From NCBI RefSeq assembly GCF_014337925.2, contig NZ_CP143423.1, positions 712,501-776,500 of the forward strand: a stretch of 64,000 nucleotides of DNA. The letters run 5' to 3'. The stretch is from Roseobacter fucihabitans. Lineage in GTDB: Bacteria > Pseudomonadota > Alphaproteobacteria > Rhodobacterales > Rhodobacteraceae. Shown piece by piece: positions 47,511-57,442 of the stretch (position 1 is the first letter of the stretch; each line of letters begins with the position of its first letter). Under the pieces are notes generated by a model. That model saw only the letters and a list, made by a program, of their open reading frames with translations. It made no database searches and was not told the origin of the DNA. A program made the position numbers and the translations under genes.

Positions 47511-48397
47511 CAGCCTTTTGCAATTGCTTCCTGAACCGCTTCGCCCAGTGTTGCGGGGCTGTCGGCGACGACAATCCCAGCGGCGCGCATGGCGTCGATC
47601 TTATCCTCGGCACCGCCTTTACCACCGGCAACAATCGCCCCCGCATGGCCCATGCGACGGCCGGGAGGGGCCGTGCGACCGGCGATGAAACCAGCGGTCG
47701 GCTTCCAGCGGCCCTTTTTCTTCTCATCTGCCAAGAACTGTGCCGCGTCTTCCTCGGCGGAGCCGCCGATTTCACCAATCATGATAATGCTTTGCGTCTC
47801 ATCATCGGCCAAAAACATTTCCAGAACGTCAATATGCTCAGTGCCTTTGATCGGATCCCCGCCAATGCCCACGGCGGTCGATTGGCCATAGCCCAGATCA
47901 GTCGTCTGTTTCACCGCCTCATAGGTCAGCGTGCCGGAGCGCGAGACCACACCGCAGGAGCCGCGTTTGTGGATGTGACCGGGCATGATGCCGATCTTGC
48001 AGGCATCTGGCGTGATCACACCGGGGCAATTTGGCCCGATCAGGCGGGATTTAGACCCCTCAAGCGCGCGCTGGACCTTCATCATGTCGAGCACCGGGAT
48101 GCCCTCAGTAATGCAGACGATCAGTTCCATTTCCGCGTCAATGGCCTCCAGGATCGAATCCGCGGCAAAGGGTGGCGGCACATAGATCACGGAGGCGTTG
48201 GCCCCGGTGACATGGCGCGCTTCATGCACGGAGTTGAATACCGGCAGGTCCAGATGGGTTTGCCCGCCCTTGCCCGGGGTCACACCGCCGACCATTTTGG
48301 TGCCGTAAGCAATCGCCTGCTCCGTGTGGAAGGTGCCTTGTGAGCCGGTGAGCCCCTGACAGATGACTTTGGTGTTTTCGTCGATGAGGACGGCCAT
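47510..48397 (-). CDS. sucD: Succinate-CoA ligase alpha subunit, SucD
   Basis: ADP- or GDP-forming succinyl-CoA synthetase subunit of 295 residues. CoA-binding N-terminus [27 protein letters not shown] near residue 124, and the phosphorylated His in [13 protein letters not shown] near 250. AAGGAA lies before the ATG. It pairs with SucC, although five other small genes separate the two here. Confidence 0.97.
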   Translation of the reverse strand: MAVLIDENTKVICQGLTGSQGTFHTEQAIAYGTKMVGGVTPGKGGQTHLDLPVFNSVHEARHVTGANASVIYVPPPFAADSILEAIDAEMELIVCITEGIPVLDMMKVQRALEGSKSRLIGPNCPGVITPDACKIGIMPGHIHKRGSCGVVSRSGTLTYEAVKQTTDLGYGQSTAVGIGGDPIKGTEHIDVLEMFLADDETQSIIMIGEIGGSAEEDAAQFLADEKKKGRWKPTAGFIAGRTAPPGRRMGHAGAIVAGGKGGAEDKIDAMRAAGIVVADSPATLGEAVQEAIAKG

Positions 48398-48415
48398 ATT
48401 GTTTCCTTGCTTGTT

Positions 48416-48967
48416 TTATCCTGGGTAGCCCATGGAAACCATGACGGTTCCAGGGGCTTCGTAGCGGTGACGGTTGATTGTACTGGTCGAGACGATCAGG
48501 GGGAGCCCGGACGGGGTGGAGATGAACCACTCTGTCGGGCCGCGCACCTGAGCGCCGGGAAAACGCTGAAAGATGGTGGCTGCGACGATATCGGCAAATG
48601 CGGGTTCCGCCAGATGCGTGGTGTAGACCATGCAGATACCGGCGTTGCGATCCGGAAAATCGACCTCGGCTTTGACCGTATCGGCAGGGGCGTCAAAAAA
48701 GTGATCGAGCCCCAGTGCGATCCCATGTTCGTTGGTGCCGCGGTCGATGGCCCGGTAGGCGAAACCTGAGGCCCCGAAAGTCGTTTGCGCTATAGTGCGG
48801 TCGATCATGACCTGCAAGCAAAGGGCCGTGGCAAGCTGCGTATTTGCTCTCACGGCGTCATCAAAACTCTGTCCCTTTGCGGGCAGGGTCGAGAGCGCAA
48901 CGAGGGCCAGCGGAATGTAGCTCGCGCGCCGCATCCTAGAGGGTAGTTTGAAACCGGACCGACTCAT
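48416..48967 (-). CDS. Exported two-cysteine protein upstream of sucD
   Basis: Product of 183 residues. Signal sequence within residues 12-33 (RRASYIPLALVALSTLPAKG), mature part SFDDAVRANTQLATALC with the first Cys near residue 51, a helical stretch, then NAGICMVYTTHL with the second Cys 62 residues later, ending VSMGYPG. No known family recognised. It overlaps the methyltransferase gene by four bases (ATGA) and lies 18 bases before sucD. Confidence 0.7.
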   Translation of the reverse strand: MSRSGFKLPSRMRRASYIPLALVALSTLPAKGQSFDDAVRANTQLATALCLQVMIDRTIAQTTFGASGFAYRAIDRGTNEHGIALGLDHFFDAPADTVKAEVDFPDRNAGICMVYTTHLAEPAFADIVAATIFQRFPGAQVRGPTEWFISTPSGLPLIVSTSTINRHRYEAPGTVMVSMGYPG

Positions 48968-49761
48968 GCTGCACCATCCTTATGCAACAGCACGGTGATA
49001 TTGTCATCCACCGGCAGCGCGATCCGATTGACCAGTTCTATGGTAAACCCCGCACGGGCGCAGATGTCGGTGAGCGTCGCCAGCGTGAAATAATTGACGT
49101 GATCGGGATAGCGGAACCCGCACCATTTTGCCCCGATGATCCGACGGTTAAGCGATCCGAAATTCGGCACGCGAATATAGACCGCGCCGCTGTCCTTGAG
49201 CGCGCGATGGGCGCCCTTGAGCACGGCCATGGCGTCGCTTTCATGCTCCAGATAAGAGTTCATGACGATGCCGTCGAACTGCTGCTCTGGGAATTCCCAA
49301 ATGGCCTCGGCCCCGGCCCCGTGTTGGCAATAGCCGCCATGTGCGCGCATGAATGCATCCGCCTGTGCGTGTAATTGCGTTGAGAGTTCAATGCCATAGG
49401 GTGTCATCGGGGGATGAATTCGACGTCCCAGCCCGCAACCGATGTCCAGCACATGTCCGTCCTTGAACCAGGCGCGGTATTTGTCATGCTTGTCGCGATG
49501 CGTCAGGCCCAGCTTCTGGCGCAGGGTGCGGATCGCGGGGCTGAGCGAGGTGGAGCCTTTGGAGGCCTCCTTCTTGACCTCATAGGTCTTTTCCCAGGCG
49601 AAATCCTCCTCCAGCGCCTCGTAAGGGACCGGGTTTTGCAGATAGGTCATGTCGCAGGTGGTGCAGCGCACGATGTTCCACGCATCGGGCGAATATTGCG
49701 GCCAGGGTACCGTCTGCGTGGCCGAACAGCAGGGGCAGGGACGGTGCGTGGTGTCCAGCAT
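48964..49761 (-). CDS. Zinc-ribbon class I SAM-dependent methyltransferase
   Basis: Product of 265 residues. An N-terminal zinc ribbon (CPCC near residue 9, CTTC near 33) is followed by a class I methyltransferase core: VLDIGCGLGRR near 104, FDGIVMNSYLEHESDAM near 164 and YIRVPNFGSLNRR near 196. The zinc-ribbon plus this core is common among C- and O-methyltransferases acting on sugars or small molecules. The substrate is unknown; its place among the exported proteins of the suc operon is unexplained. Confidence 0.85.
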   Translation of the reverse strand: MLDTTHRPCPCCSATQTVPWPQYSPDAWNIVRCTTCDMTYLQNPVPYEALEEDFAWEKTYEVKKEASKGSTSLSPAIRTLRQKLGLTHRDKHDKYRAWFKDGHVLDIGCGLGRRIHPPMTPYGIELSTQLHAQADAFMRAHGGYCQHGAGAEAIWEFPEQQFDGIVMNSYLEHESDAMAVLKGAHRALKDSGAVYIRVPNFGSLNRRIIGAKWCGFRYPDHVNYFTLATLTDICARAGFTIELVNRIALPVDDNITVLLHKDGAA

Positions 49762-49762
49762 C

Positions 49763-50245
49763 CTAGCGGTCCTCCCAATCAGCGGGCAGGCGGTCGACCG
49801 CCATAAAGGTCTGATCGCTGCGCGTCCCGATATGCACCACCGCGATACGCCCCCGCAGGAGTGCGCGCGCTTCGATCAGGGCGGTGCCGGCTTGCGGGCG
49901 ATGGGTTGCCGGAAGGGGGATGGCATGGCCAAAAACCGGCGGCATCGCCATTTGGACGCGCAGCGCGGCGATGGCAGGCGCGGTGTGATCGCCCGCAAAG
50001 GCGACTTCACAACGGCGTTCGATTTGCGCCGGTGCGCTGTTCGCAGGTTCCAGCGTGATGTCCCAGAAAGTCAGATCAAAGGGCAGCGGCGACCCGGCGC
50101 GTGTCTCCATGCGGGTGCGGGCAAGCGTGGCGGTTTGACCGGCCTTGAAACAGACGGCGTTGAAGGTTCCGATGGCGGTTTCCGGCGCGGTTTGCGCGGC
50201 GGCGGGCAGAGCCATTACGGCGGAGATGAGGGCGGCGCGGATCAT
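49763..50245 (-). CDS. Exported two-cysteine protein
   Basis: Product of 160 residues with a signal sequence (IRAALISAVMALPAAAQ, cleavage likely near residue 18). The mature part begins APETAIGTFNAVCFKAG, with the first Cys near 32, and has a second Cys in ERRCEVAF 47 residues later. The spacing matches the neighbouring lipoprotein at 50242-50775. Overlaps that gene by four bases (ATGA) and is one base from the methyltransferase gene. Confidence 0.75.
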   Translation of the reverse strand: MIRAALISAVMALPAAAQTAPETAIGTFNAVCFKAGQTATLARTRMETRAGSPLPFDLTFWDITLEPANSAPAQIERRCEVAFAGDHTAPAIAALRVQMAMPPVFGHAIPLPATHRPQAGTALIEARALLRGRIAVVHIGTRSDQTFMAVDRLPADWEDR

Positions 50246-50775
50246 GTGGCACCGGGGTGATAGAGGATCAGCGCGTAACGATACCAGCCGAAGCTTTCGG
50301 TGCGTTCGGTGGCGATGATGGCAGGTGGATTGGATAGAACGGACCAGGCTTGCTCAATGTTCTTGCCCAGTGGCTTGGGGTCAATAGCGCGTGCCTTAGG
50401 GTAGGTTTTGGCCACGTAGTTCTGAAAGTCCCGGGTCTGTCCGCTGCGGGAGTCCGCCTGTATCAGGCAGGTATCGGTCGAGACTGCGACGGCGGGATTT
50501 CTGTTGTCGATGACATAGGCCGTCACGCCGCGCGCCTTGCGCGGCAGCGGGACGTATCCGGCATCGCGCAGTTTGGTCTCGGCGGCATCGGCATCCCGCG
50601 GACCATTGGTGCAAAAGCGATCAAATGCCCGTACCAACTCATAGGGGGTACTCTTGGGCACCATATTGGCGCGCCACATGTTGCGCAATTCTGCGGTGTC
50701 GGCAGGGCTTATTCCGGATGGTCCGCAAGACACCAGAGCAAGCGCACCGAAGAGATATGCAACGAGACGTTTCAC
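50242..50775 (-). CDS. Two-cysteine lipoprotein
   Basis: Product of 177 residues starting at a GTG. Signal sequence MKRLVAYLFGALALVSC with lipobox LVSC, lipidated Cys17. The mature part contains LVRAFDRFCTNG and, 48 residues after that Cys, TDTCLIQA. It ends with YRYALILYHPG. No known domain recognised. It is co-directional and overlapping with the next gene. Confidence 0.75.
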   Translation of the reverse strand: MKRLVAYLFGALALVSCGPSGISPADTAELRNMWRANMVPKSTPYELVRAFDRFCTNGPRDADAAETKLRDAGYVPLPRKARGVTAYVIDNRNPAVAVSTDTCLIQADSRSGQTRDFQNYVAKTYPKARAIDPKPLGKNIEQAWSVLSNPPAIIATERTESFGWYRYALILYHPGAT

Positions 50776-51014
50776 GTGATTTTTACTCTCGTTAACTTCC
50801 CGAATTGCGCGTCACCCGCTTGGCTCTTGCAGACATTTGGTCTTCCCGACGGCCCACTTTGCCGCACTCCAAAATGCGTTGTGTTAAAGCGTAAGGCGCG
50901 CAGGCTGCCAAGTGTTTGGCCGCCGCGGCAGTGCACAACCTCCATACATGCGACGACCCCGCGTGGCCCGTATTCGAAGGGCTTGATCATCGCGATATGT
51001 TTCACTTGTATCAT
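50772..51014 (-). CDS. Doubtful small protein between two lipoprotein genes
   Basis: An 80-codon frame with ATG at 51014 that ends in a GTGA overlap with the lipoprotein gene at 50775. It has no signal sequence and no recognisable domain. The part GVVACMEVVHCRGGQT vaguely resembles the second-cysteine region of the neighbours, so it could be a decayed family member. It may equally be chance in a 257-base gap. Confidence 0.25.
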   Translation of the reverse strand: MIQVKHIAMIKPFEYGPRGVVACMEVVHCRGGQTLGSLRALRFNTTHFGVRQSGPSGRPNVCKSQAGDAQFGKLTRVKIT

Positions 51015-51032
51015 GAACGTACAAAGAGCCTT

Positions 51033-51461
51033 TTATGGCAGCGCAACTAGGAAGTACCCATCGCCGTCATCTCTAACAATCGCTTTTGGCATTGAGGACG
51101 CCATTCTTTCGGGAAAAGTGAAAGTAGACGCCTTGAGAACAGCTGTTTCCAGATCGTCGTTTTTGCTCCGTACCTCGTCAACACGCACCCGCATGCTACA
51201 GCCACGATCCACTCGAAAAGCCATGTCGAAGCCGCCGACATGTCGGTACGTCTTGGATTCAGTATCCACCAAACGAAACGGGTAGATCAGCCGGCTTTCA
51301 GGGTGTTTTTCCCCGCAGATGAAGTCGAATACGCCAGCGGCCTCTGTAAAAGGTACCGGGCCACCTAATCGAGAAGTGCTCGGACCAGACGTCTCGCACG
51401 CAGCCAAGAAGGCCGCGCTCAAGAGCAGACTTGCTGATAAAAAATGTCTTGGCAATGGCAT
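51033..51461 (-). CDS. Two-cysteine lipoprotein downstream of sucC
   Basis: Product of 142 residues from the ATG at 51461; the frame extends to 51521. Lipobox LAAC near residue 19-22 (FLSASLLLSAAFLAAC). The mature part has EAAGVFDFICGEK and, 39 residues later, DRGCSMRV, then a beta-rich end (YFLVALP). Same two-cysteine pattern as the neighbours. Function unknown. Confidence 0.75.
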   Translation of the reverse strand: MPLPRHFLSASLLLSAAFLAACETSGPSTSRLGGPVPFTEAAGVFDFICGEKHPESRLIYPFRLVDTESKTYRHVGGFDMAFRVDRGCSMRVRVDEVRSKNDDLETAVLKASTFTFPERMASSMPKAIVRDDGDGYFLVALP

Positions 51462-51541
51462 CAGATGTTTGATCTCCAAGACCCGGCCCATTCGGAGTTG
51501 AGTGGTAATATGACGTATCATCGGCTGATCTCTATCGCGTC

Positions 51542-52735
51542 TTATCCTTTCACAGCCTTCACGATCTTTTGCGCGCCATCCTTAAGGTTGTCCGCCGCGA
51601 TGACGTCCAGACCGGAATTGTTGATGATGTCCTTGCCTTCCTGCACGTTGGTCCCCTCAAGGCGCACCACCAGCGGCACTTTCAGGCCAACCTCTTTCAC
51701 GGCAGCCACAACGCCCTCTGCGATCACATCACAGCGCATGATGCCGCCAAAGATGTTCACGAGAATGCCTTTGACCTGCGGATCAGACGTGATGATCTTG
51801 AAGGCCTCGGTGACCTTCTCCTTGGTCGCACCACCGCCCACATCGAGGAAGTTGGCAGGCTCGGCCCCGTAGAGCTTGATGATATCCATCGTCGCCATCG
51901 CCAGACCCGCACCGTTCACCATGCACCCGATTTCACCATCCAGCGCGATGTAGTTGAGATCATATTTCGAGGCTTCCAGCTCCTTGCTGTCCTCCTCGGT
52001 GGTATCGCGCAGCTCAGCAATATCGGGGTGGCGATACATGGCGTTGCCGTCAAAGCTGACCTTGGCATCGAGCACCTTGAGATCGCCTTCATCGGTGGTG
52101 ATCAGCGGGTTGATCTCCAGCATCTCCATATCTTTTTCCATGAATGCCTGATAGAGCAGACCCATCAGGGAAACACATTGCTTGACCTGCTTGCCTTCCA
52201 GACCCAGCGCGAATGCGATGCGACGCCCGTGAAACGCCTGATACCCAGAGGCGGGATCAACGGAGAACGACAGAATCTTTTCGGGCGTGGCCGCGGCGAC
52301 CTCTTCGATGTCCATGCCGCCCTCGGTGGAACACACGAAACTGACACGGCTGGTCTGGCGATCCACCAAAAGGGCGAGATACATTTCGGTCGTGATGCCG
52401 GAGCCGTCCTCGATATAAATCCGATTGACCTGTTTGCCCGCCGGGCCGGTTTGATGCGTGACCAAGGTGCGGCCCAGCATTTTCTTGGCCTCTTCGGACG
52501 CCTCCTGAACCGATTTGGTGATGCGCACGCCGCCTTTTTCACCGGCATCGGCCTCCTTGAACGTCCCCTTGCCGCGTCCGCCCGCGTGGATCTGCGCCTT
52601 AATCACCCACATGGGACCATCAAGCGCCCCTGCTGCCGTCTTCGCCTCTTCGGCCCGCAGGACAACGCGCCCGTCAGATACCGGAGCGCCGTAGCTGCGC
52701 AGCAATGCTTTCGCCTGATATTCGTGAATATTCAT
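51542..52735 (-). CDS. sucC: Succinate-CoA ligase beta subunit, SucC
   Basis: Product of 397 residues, starting [20 protein letters not shown], with the ATP-grasp glycine loop [12 protein letters not shown] near residue 46, [19 protein letters not shown] near 197 and the CoA-ligase region [11 protein letters not shown] near 318. It binds nucleotide and succinate and partners SucD. First gene of the minus-strand suc block; a paired palindromic site lies 115-145 bases upstream of its start. Confidence 0.97.
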   Translation of the reverse strand: MNIHEYQAKALLRSYGAPVSDGRVVLRAEEAKTAAGALDGPMWVIKAQIHAGGRGKGTFKEADAGEKGGVRITKSVQEASEEAKKMLGRTLVTHQTGPAGKQVNRIYIEDGSGITTEMYLALLVDRQTSRVSFVCSTEGGMDIEEVAAATPEKILSFSVDPASGYQAFHGRRIAFALGLEGKQVKQCVSLMGLLYQAFMEKDMEMLEINPLITTDEGDLKVLDAKVSFDGNAMYRHPDIAELRDTTEEDSKELEASKYDLNYIALDGEIGCMVNGAGLAMATMDIIKLYGAEPANFLDVGGGATKEKVTEAFKIITSDPQVKGILVNIFGGIMRCDVIAEGVVAAVKEVGLKVPLVVRLEGTNVQEGKDIINNSGLDVIAADNLKDGAQKIVKAVKG

Positions 52736-53142
52736 GGATTGGGTCCTGTGTGGTTGATTGCGTTGGCCACCTTCCGTTAAAGGCGCTCAAAGGCACAAAA
52801 ACAACCGTATAGCGGCTTAAATCCTAATATTTCGTGGAAAATCAGGATTTGTGATCACACAAAAATTTGCTGTGATCACAAACCGCATTCCATTTATCGG
52901 CGTGAGAAAGAAACCTGATTCGATTGTGACGCAATCAAAGCTGGCAAAGAGCGTACAAATTTCGCCAATAGATTGAGGGGCCGACGCGCACATAGATGAT
53001 TCGCTCTACTCTAACGCGAATATTAACATTTCTTTACGATTTATGTTTTGCTTTAGGCGAAATTATGCCAAAACTTCCGCGCAGGAGATCATTGAGAATG
53101 GTCTTTTAGGATTTAACCAGTAGCCCAAATAGGAGCGAAATT
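52736..53142. other. 407-base A+T-rich divergent control region between sucC and the VPLPA-CTERM gene
   Basis: No protein-like reading frame. It contains the paired TGTGATCACA sites described separately and an AAATCCT/AGGATTT inverted repeat at about 52819-52850, and is much richer in A and T than the coding regions. It must carry the promoters of both flanking genes. Confidence 0.6.
52848..52882. promoter_or_regulatory. Paired TGTGATCACA operator-like sites upstream of sucC
   Basis: Two perfect copies of the 10-base palindrome TGTGATCACA, at 52850-52859 and 52871-52880, have centres exactly 21 bases apart, two helical turns. Extended with TT on the left and AA on the right they form a perfect 12-base inverted repeat. 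This is what a dimer-of-dimers regulator site looks like. The protein is unknown. Confidence 0.6.
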
Positions 53143-53856
53143 ATGAAAAATACAATTTTAGCAGCAGGCGTGGCGCTTGCGAGCTTGGTCGGAGCGAGTG
53201 CGAACGCGACGACGATTACCCTGTCCACTTTTGACATAAGCAATTTCAATACTGAAACAGCAGGCGGTATTGTGCAGGATTTCGAAGGATATTCTGGCGT
53301 GTGGGATCCGATGACGATCACAAATGTCGGAAAGTTTACTTCCACGGGCGGTACGGGTAATGGTTCGGTCTGCAACAATAACGTTAGCGGTGGTAACTGT
53401 AAGGCGCTGTTCATTCAGGAGGGTGCAGACAGCGGACAAGGCAATCTAGTACCGTTGAATGGAAAGAAGGCGCTGTCTTCGAACGATACCAATGGTATCT
53501 TTTGGGACGTTTTCAACGCAGGCAACTCACTCTTTAGCAAGATTGTATTTGCCGTACGTGACGCCGCCGACATAGGCGGTACGGTGTTTACAATCGAGGC
53601 AAAAAATGGTGGCGTGACGGAAGCGACCACTATTACAGCTGGAGAAAATAATGAAGGTCGTCTGGTTGTGATCGATCTGGGCGGTGATTTCAGCAGCGCC
53701 ACAGTGTCAATGTTCAACAACAAAGTAAACGATGGCTTTACGATCGATGGTGCAACAACAGTATCGGCCGTCCCGGTGCCAGCGGCTCTGCCACTGCTCT
53801 TGGCTGGTCTTGGTGGTCTTGGTCTGATGCGTCGTCGTCAGCGCAAAGCAGCCTGA
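53143..53856 (+). CDS. VPLPA-CTERM sorting domain-containing exported protein
   Basis: Product of 237 residues: signal sequence MKNTILAAGVALASLVGAS to about residue 23, a beta-rich middle with threonine/asparagine/glycine content, and a C-terminal sorting tag at about 210-237, the VPVPAALPLLLAGLGGLGLM hydrophobic stretch then RRRQRK. Such tags mark proteins for an exosortase-type surface pathway. AGGAGC lies before the ATG. It is the only plus-strand gene between mdh and sucC. Its middle domain is not recognised. Confidence 0.85.
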   Translation: MKNTILAAGVALASLVGASANATTITLSTFDISNFNTETAGGIVQDFEGYSGVWDPMTITNVGKFTSTGGTGNGSVCNNNVSGGNCKALFIQEGADSGQGNLVPLNGKKALSSNDTNGIFWDVFNAGNSLFSKIVFAVRDAADIGGTVFTIEAKNGGVTEATTITAGENNEGRLVVIDLGGDFSSATVSMFNNKVNDGFTIDGATTVSAVPVPAALPLLLAGLGGLGLMRRRQRKAA

Positions 53857-53883
53857 GCGATCAGAAGCTTTCGTATAACAAAG

Positions 53884-53915
53884 AAAAAGCCCCGGAAATT
53901 CCGGGGCTTTTTTTT
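53884..53915. terminator. Strong bidirectional intrinsic terminator
   Basis: AAAAAGCCCCGG and CCGGGGCTTTTT form a perfect 12-base stem with loop AAATT, followed by further Ts. It serves the VPLPA-CTERM gene on the plus strand and mdh on the minus strand, which converge here. Confidence 0.9.
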
Positions 53916-53936
53916 ATGGCTGATCGCTAAAAGAAA

Positions 53937-54902
<966 letters not shown>

Positions 54903-55098
54903 TTATTCTCCGGGTTCGGTTGAGATTGAACCTGTGCTATCCAATAGATCACGGTTGCGCAAGTTCGTTAGCATGGTTGTGTTTACCGCCCGGTTATCGT
55001 GACGTGGCCTCAGCGAATCGTATCGGGGTCTGCGTGTGACCGCTGCCTGTGCTGACGATGTCCGCAGGAAATTCGCGTGTTTTTGGGAGCTGTTGTCG

Positions 55099-55851
55099 GT
55101 GACGCTGGATTGGATGTTTTTTGCCATCGCAGGGCCAGCGGTCATTTTCGCGGGGATTTCCAAAGGCGGGTTCGGATCTGGTGCGGCCTTCGCCTCCGCG
55201 AGCATTCTGGCGCTTGTGATCGAACCGGGTTTGGCGCTGGGAGTGATGCTGCCGCTCTTGATGTTGATCGATGTGGCGACGTTGGGCCCCTATTGGGGAA
55301 AATGGAATGGCAAGGCGGCGCTACTGCTGATTTTAGGTGCGATGCCGGGCGTGGCCCTTGGCGCGGCCCTCTATAAGATTGCGGAACCAGATGTTTTCCG
55401 GGTGCTGATCGGAACGATTTCGATCGGTTTTGTGATCTGGCAGATGGCCAAGGGGCGCTTGCTGAAAACCGGTTCGGACGCGCAGCTGCCCGGCTGGGCT
55501 GGAGCGCTGGCCGGTGGTGTCGCAGGGTTTACCAGTTTCGTCAGCCATGCAGGCGGCCCCCCGGCGGCGGTGTATCTGCTCTCGAAAGGCTTAAGCAAAA
55601 CCGAATATCAGGCGACAACGGTACTGGTGTTCTGGATCGTCAATATCGCTAAGGCTGTTCCCTATGCAGCACTGGGGATGTTTACGATGCAGACGGGTGC
55701 GGCCAATCTGATGCTGGCACCCTTTGCACTGCTGGGTGCGTGGCTCGGCGTACGCGCGCATCGGGCGGTGCCGGAGCGTGTTTTCTTTGCCCTGACCTAT
55801 GTTTTGCTGAGCATCACTGGTGTGAAACTCATCTGGGACGGGCTGACTTGA
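55099..55851 (+). CDS. TauE/SafE family sulfite/anion exporter
   Basis: Integral membrane protein of about 250 residues with seven to eight hydrophobic segments. Two family repeats are visible: FAGISKGGFGSGAAF near the start and FTSFVSHAGGPPAAVYLL in the second half. I choose the GTG at 55099 (GGGAG about nine bases upstream); the frame is open to 55036. Members export sulfite, sulfoacetate or other organic anions. It has no pathway partner nearby. Confidence 0.85.
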   Translation: MTLDWMFFAIAGPAVIFAGISKGGFGSGAAFASASILALVIEPGLALGVMLPLLMLIDVATLGPYWGKWNGKAALLLILGAMPGVALGAALYKIAEPDVFRVLIGTISIGFVIWQMAKGRLLKTGSDAQLPGWAGALAGGVAGFTSFVSHAGGPPAAVYLLSKGLSKTEYQATTVLVFWIVNIAKAVPYAALGMFTMQTGAANLMLAPFALLGAWLGVRAHRAVPERVFFALTYVLLSITGVKLIWDGLT

Positions 55852-55916
55852 AAGTGGCCCGCAGCCCGGAATAATGGGCGGTCAGGCAGAAGACCAAAAG
55901 GTCGCAGGATCACAAA

Positions 55917-56249
55917 TCAGGCGTCATTGCCCTTTGCAGGCAAGGCTTCGGCCAGTTTTTCGAAAGATTGACCCGACGCCACAAGGCATGTGAGTCCGTT
56001 CGGCGTTGTCACCGTGATTGTCCAGGATCCCGTTTCATCGGAAGCGAAAACCTCAATCACCGCGTTATTTGCACCAAGCCCCATGGATTGGCGTGTTTCG
56101 CCGTAGCCATCCGCCAGCCGGTCAACGACAGCCTCGCGCGGTGCGCAATTGCGTGCGTTTTGTGCGGCAACGTCGGTGGTGGACGCGATGTAAAGCGCGG
56201 CTGCAGCGCTGAGCGCGCCCAAATGCAGCATTTTGGATATGCGTGTCAT
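55917..56249 (-). CDS. Small periplasmic protein of unknown function
   Basis: Product of 110 residues with a signal sequence (MLHLGALSAAAALYIAS, cleavage likely after VAAQ). The mature part has NCAPREAVVDRLADGYGE and TVTTPNGLTCLVASGQSF, each with one Cys, so a disulfide is possible. Frequent in Rhodobacterales by my recollection; no assigned role. Confidence 0.75.
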   Translation of the reverse strand: MTRISKMLHLGALSAAAALYIASTTDVAAQNARNCAPREAVVDRLADGYGETRQSMGLGANNAVIEVFASDETGSWTITVTTPNGLTCLVASGQSFEKLAEALPAKGNDA

Positions 56250-56580
56250 AATGTATCTGCCTTCATGTCAAAGGCGGCACCCGCTGTCATCTGGCCGGGC
56301 CGGTTTCCCGGCGATGACCGGGCGGCCCCGGTTCAATATAAACGTCCGCAATATCGAGGGTATTACGCCTTCAACGGCCTTGCTGAAGCAACCTGATGCC
56401 AAGATATTCGACCTGCTCAGCATCCGTTCTAGGGTTGAAATAATGGTTAATCCTGCGTGCGGATATAGTTTGCATTTGATATTTGCTGCATTGCGGCATT
56501 ATGCAGCTTGAATTTTGTGCAAAAAAATGGCCCAGTTCGCGCAACTTTGTAACTCGTTCAAACTTAGTGGAAAATGACTG
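56250..56580 (+). promoter_or_regulatory. Upstream control region of the mcl2 operon
   Basis: No gene in these 331 bases. Near the downstream end there is a 7-base inverted repeat GCTGCAT (56485-56491) / ATGCAGC (56501-56507), flanked by TTTGCA at 56469 and TGCAAA at 56518. TTTGCAAA-like elements are bound by the PccR/RamB type regulators of acyl-CoA metabolism in related bacteria; the match here is only to half sites. Confidence 0.4.
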
Positions 56581-57438
56581 ATGGATTCGACTACCCGCCC
56601 GCTGCGCTCGCTTCTATATATCCCTGCCTCCAAGGCGCGCGCTCTGGAAAAAGCACGCCAACTGGCGGCGGACGCGATTATTTTTGATCTGGAAGATGCC
56701 GTCGCACCGGACGAAAAAGCCGCTGCACGCGCGTTGCTGGGGCAGGAAATAAATGCCGGCGGCTACGGTGCGCGGATGCGAATCGTCCGCATTAACGCGT
56801 TGTCTACCGAATGGGGTGCCGACGATGCCGCGGCGGTCCTTGAAATGGGCGTTGATGCGGTTTTGCTGCCCAAGGTGGGCGGCGCAGGGGATTTGGATGC
56901 GCTGGCGCAGATCACGGGTGTTTTGCCGATCTGGGCCATGATGGAAACCCCAAGGGGCATGTTGGCCGCAGCGGAAATTGCCGCGCACCCGCTGTGTCAG
57001 GGCATGGTGATGGGCACAAATGATCTGGCCAAGGAGATGGGGACGCGGTTTCGCGCGGATCGATTGCCGCTGATACCGGCGCTGGGACTATGCGTTCTGG
57101 CGGCGAAGGCCGAAGATATCGCGATTATCGACGGCGTGTACAACGCGTTTCGCGATGCGGAAGGGCTGGCGCGGGAATGCGAGCAGGGGTGTGACATGGG
57201 CTTTGACGGCAAGACATTGATCCACCCGGCCCAATTGGATGTGGCAAATGCGGTGTTTTCACCGTCTCCCGAGGGGATCGATCTCGCGCATCGTCAGATC
57301 GCAGCCTATGAGGACGCCTTGGCCGAAGGTCAGGCCGTCGCCGTGGTCGATGGGCAGATCGTTGAGAACCTTCATGTTGCCATCGCCCGTAAAACACTGG
57401 CAAAGATGAACGCGATAGACAGCTTAGGCACGGAGTAA
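56581..57438 (+). CDS. mcl2: (3S)-malyl-CoA thioesterase / CitE-like CoA ester hydrolase
   Basis: HpcH/HpaI-CitE fold enzyme of 285 residues. SLLYIPASKARALEKAR at the start, FDLEDAVAPDEK near residue 36 with metal-binding acidic residues, WAMMETPRGMLAAAEI near 120, and MGFDGKTLIHPAQLDVAN near 206. The choice of Mcl2 rests on the linked mesaconyl-CoA hydratase gene, its partner in the ethylmalonyl-CoA pathway; a general CitE-like role remains possible. Confidence 0.82.
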   Translation: MDSTTRPLRSLLYIPASKARALEKARQLAADAIIFDLEDAVAPDEKAAARALLGQEINAGGYGARMRIVRINALSTEWGADDAAAVLEMGVDAVLLPKVGGAGDLDALAQITGVLPIWAMMETPRGMLAAAEIAAHPLCQGMVMGTNDLAKEMGTRFRADRLPLIPALGLCVLAAKAEDIAIIDGVYNAFRDAEGLARECEQGCDMGFDGKTLIHPAQLDVANAVFSPSPEGIDLAHRQIAAYEDALAEGQAVAVVDGQIVENLHVAIARKTLAKMNAIDSLGTE

Positions 57439-57442
57439 ACCC

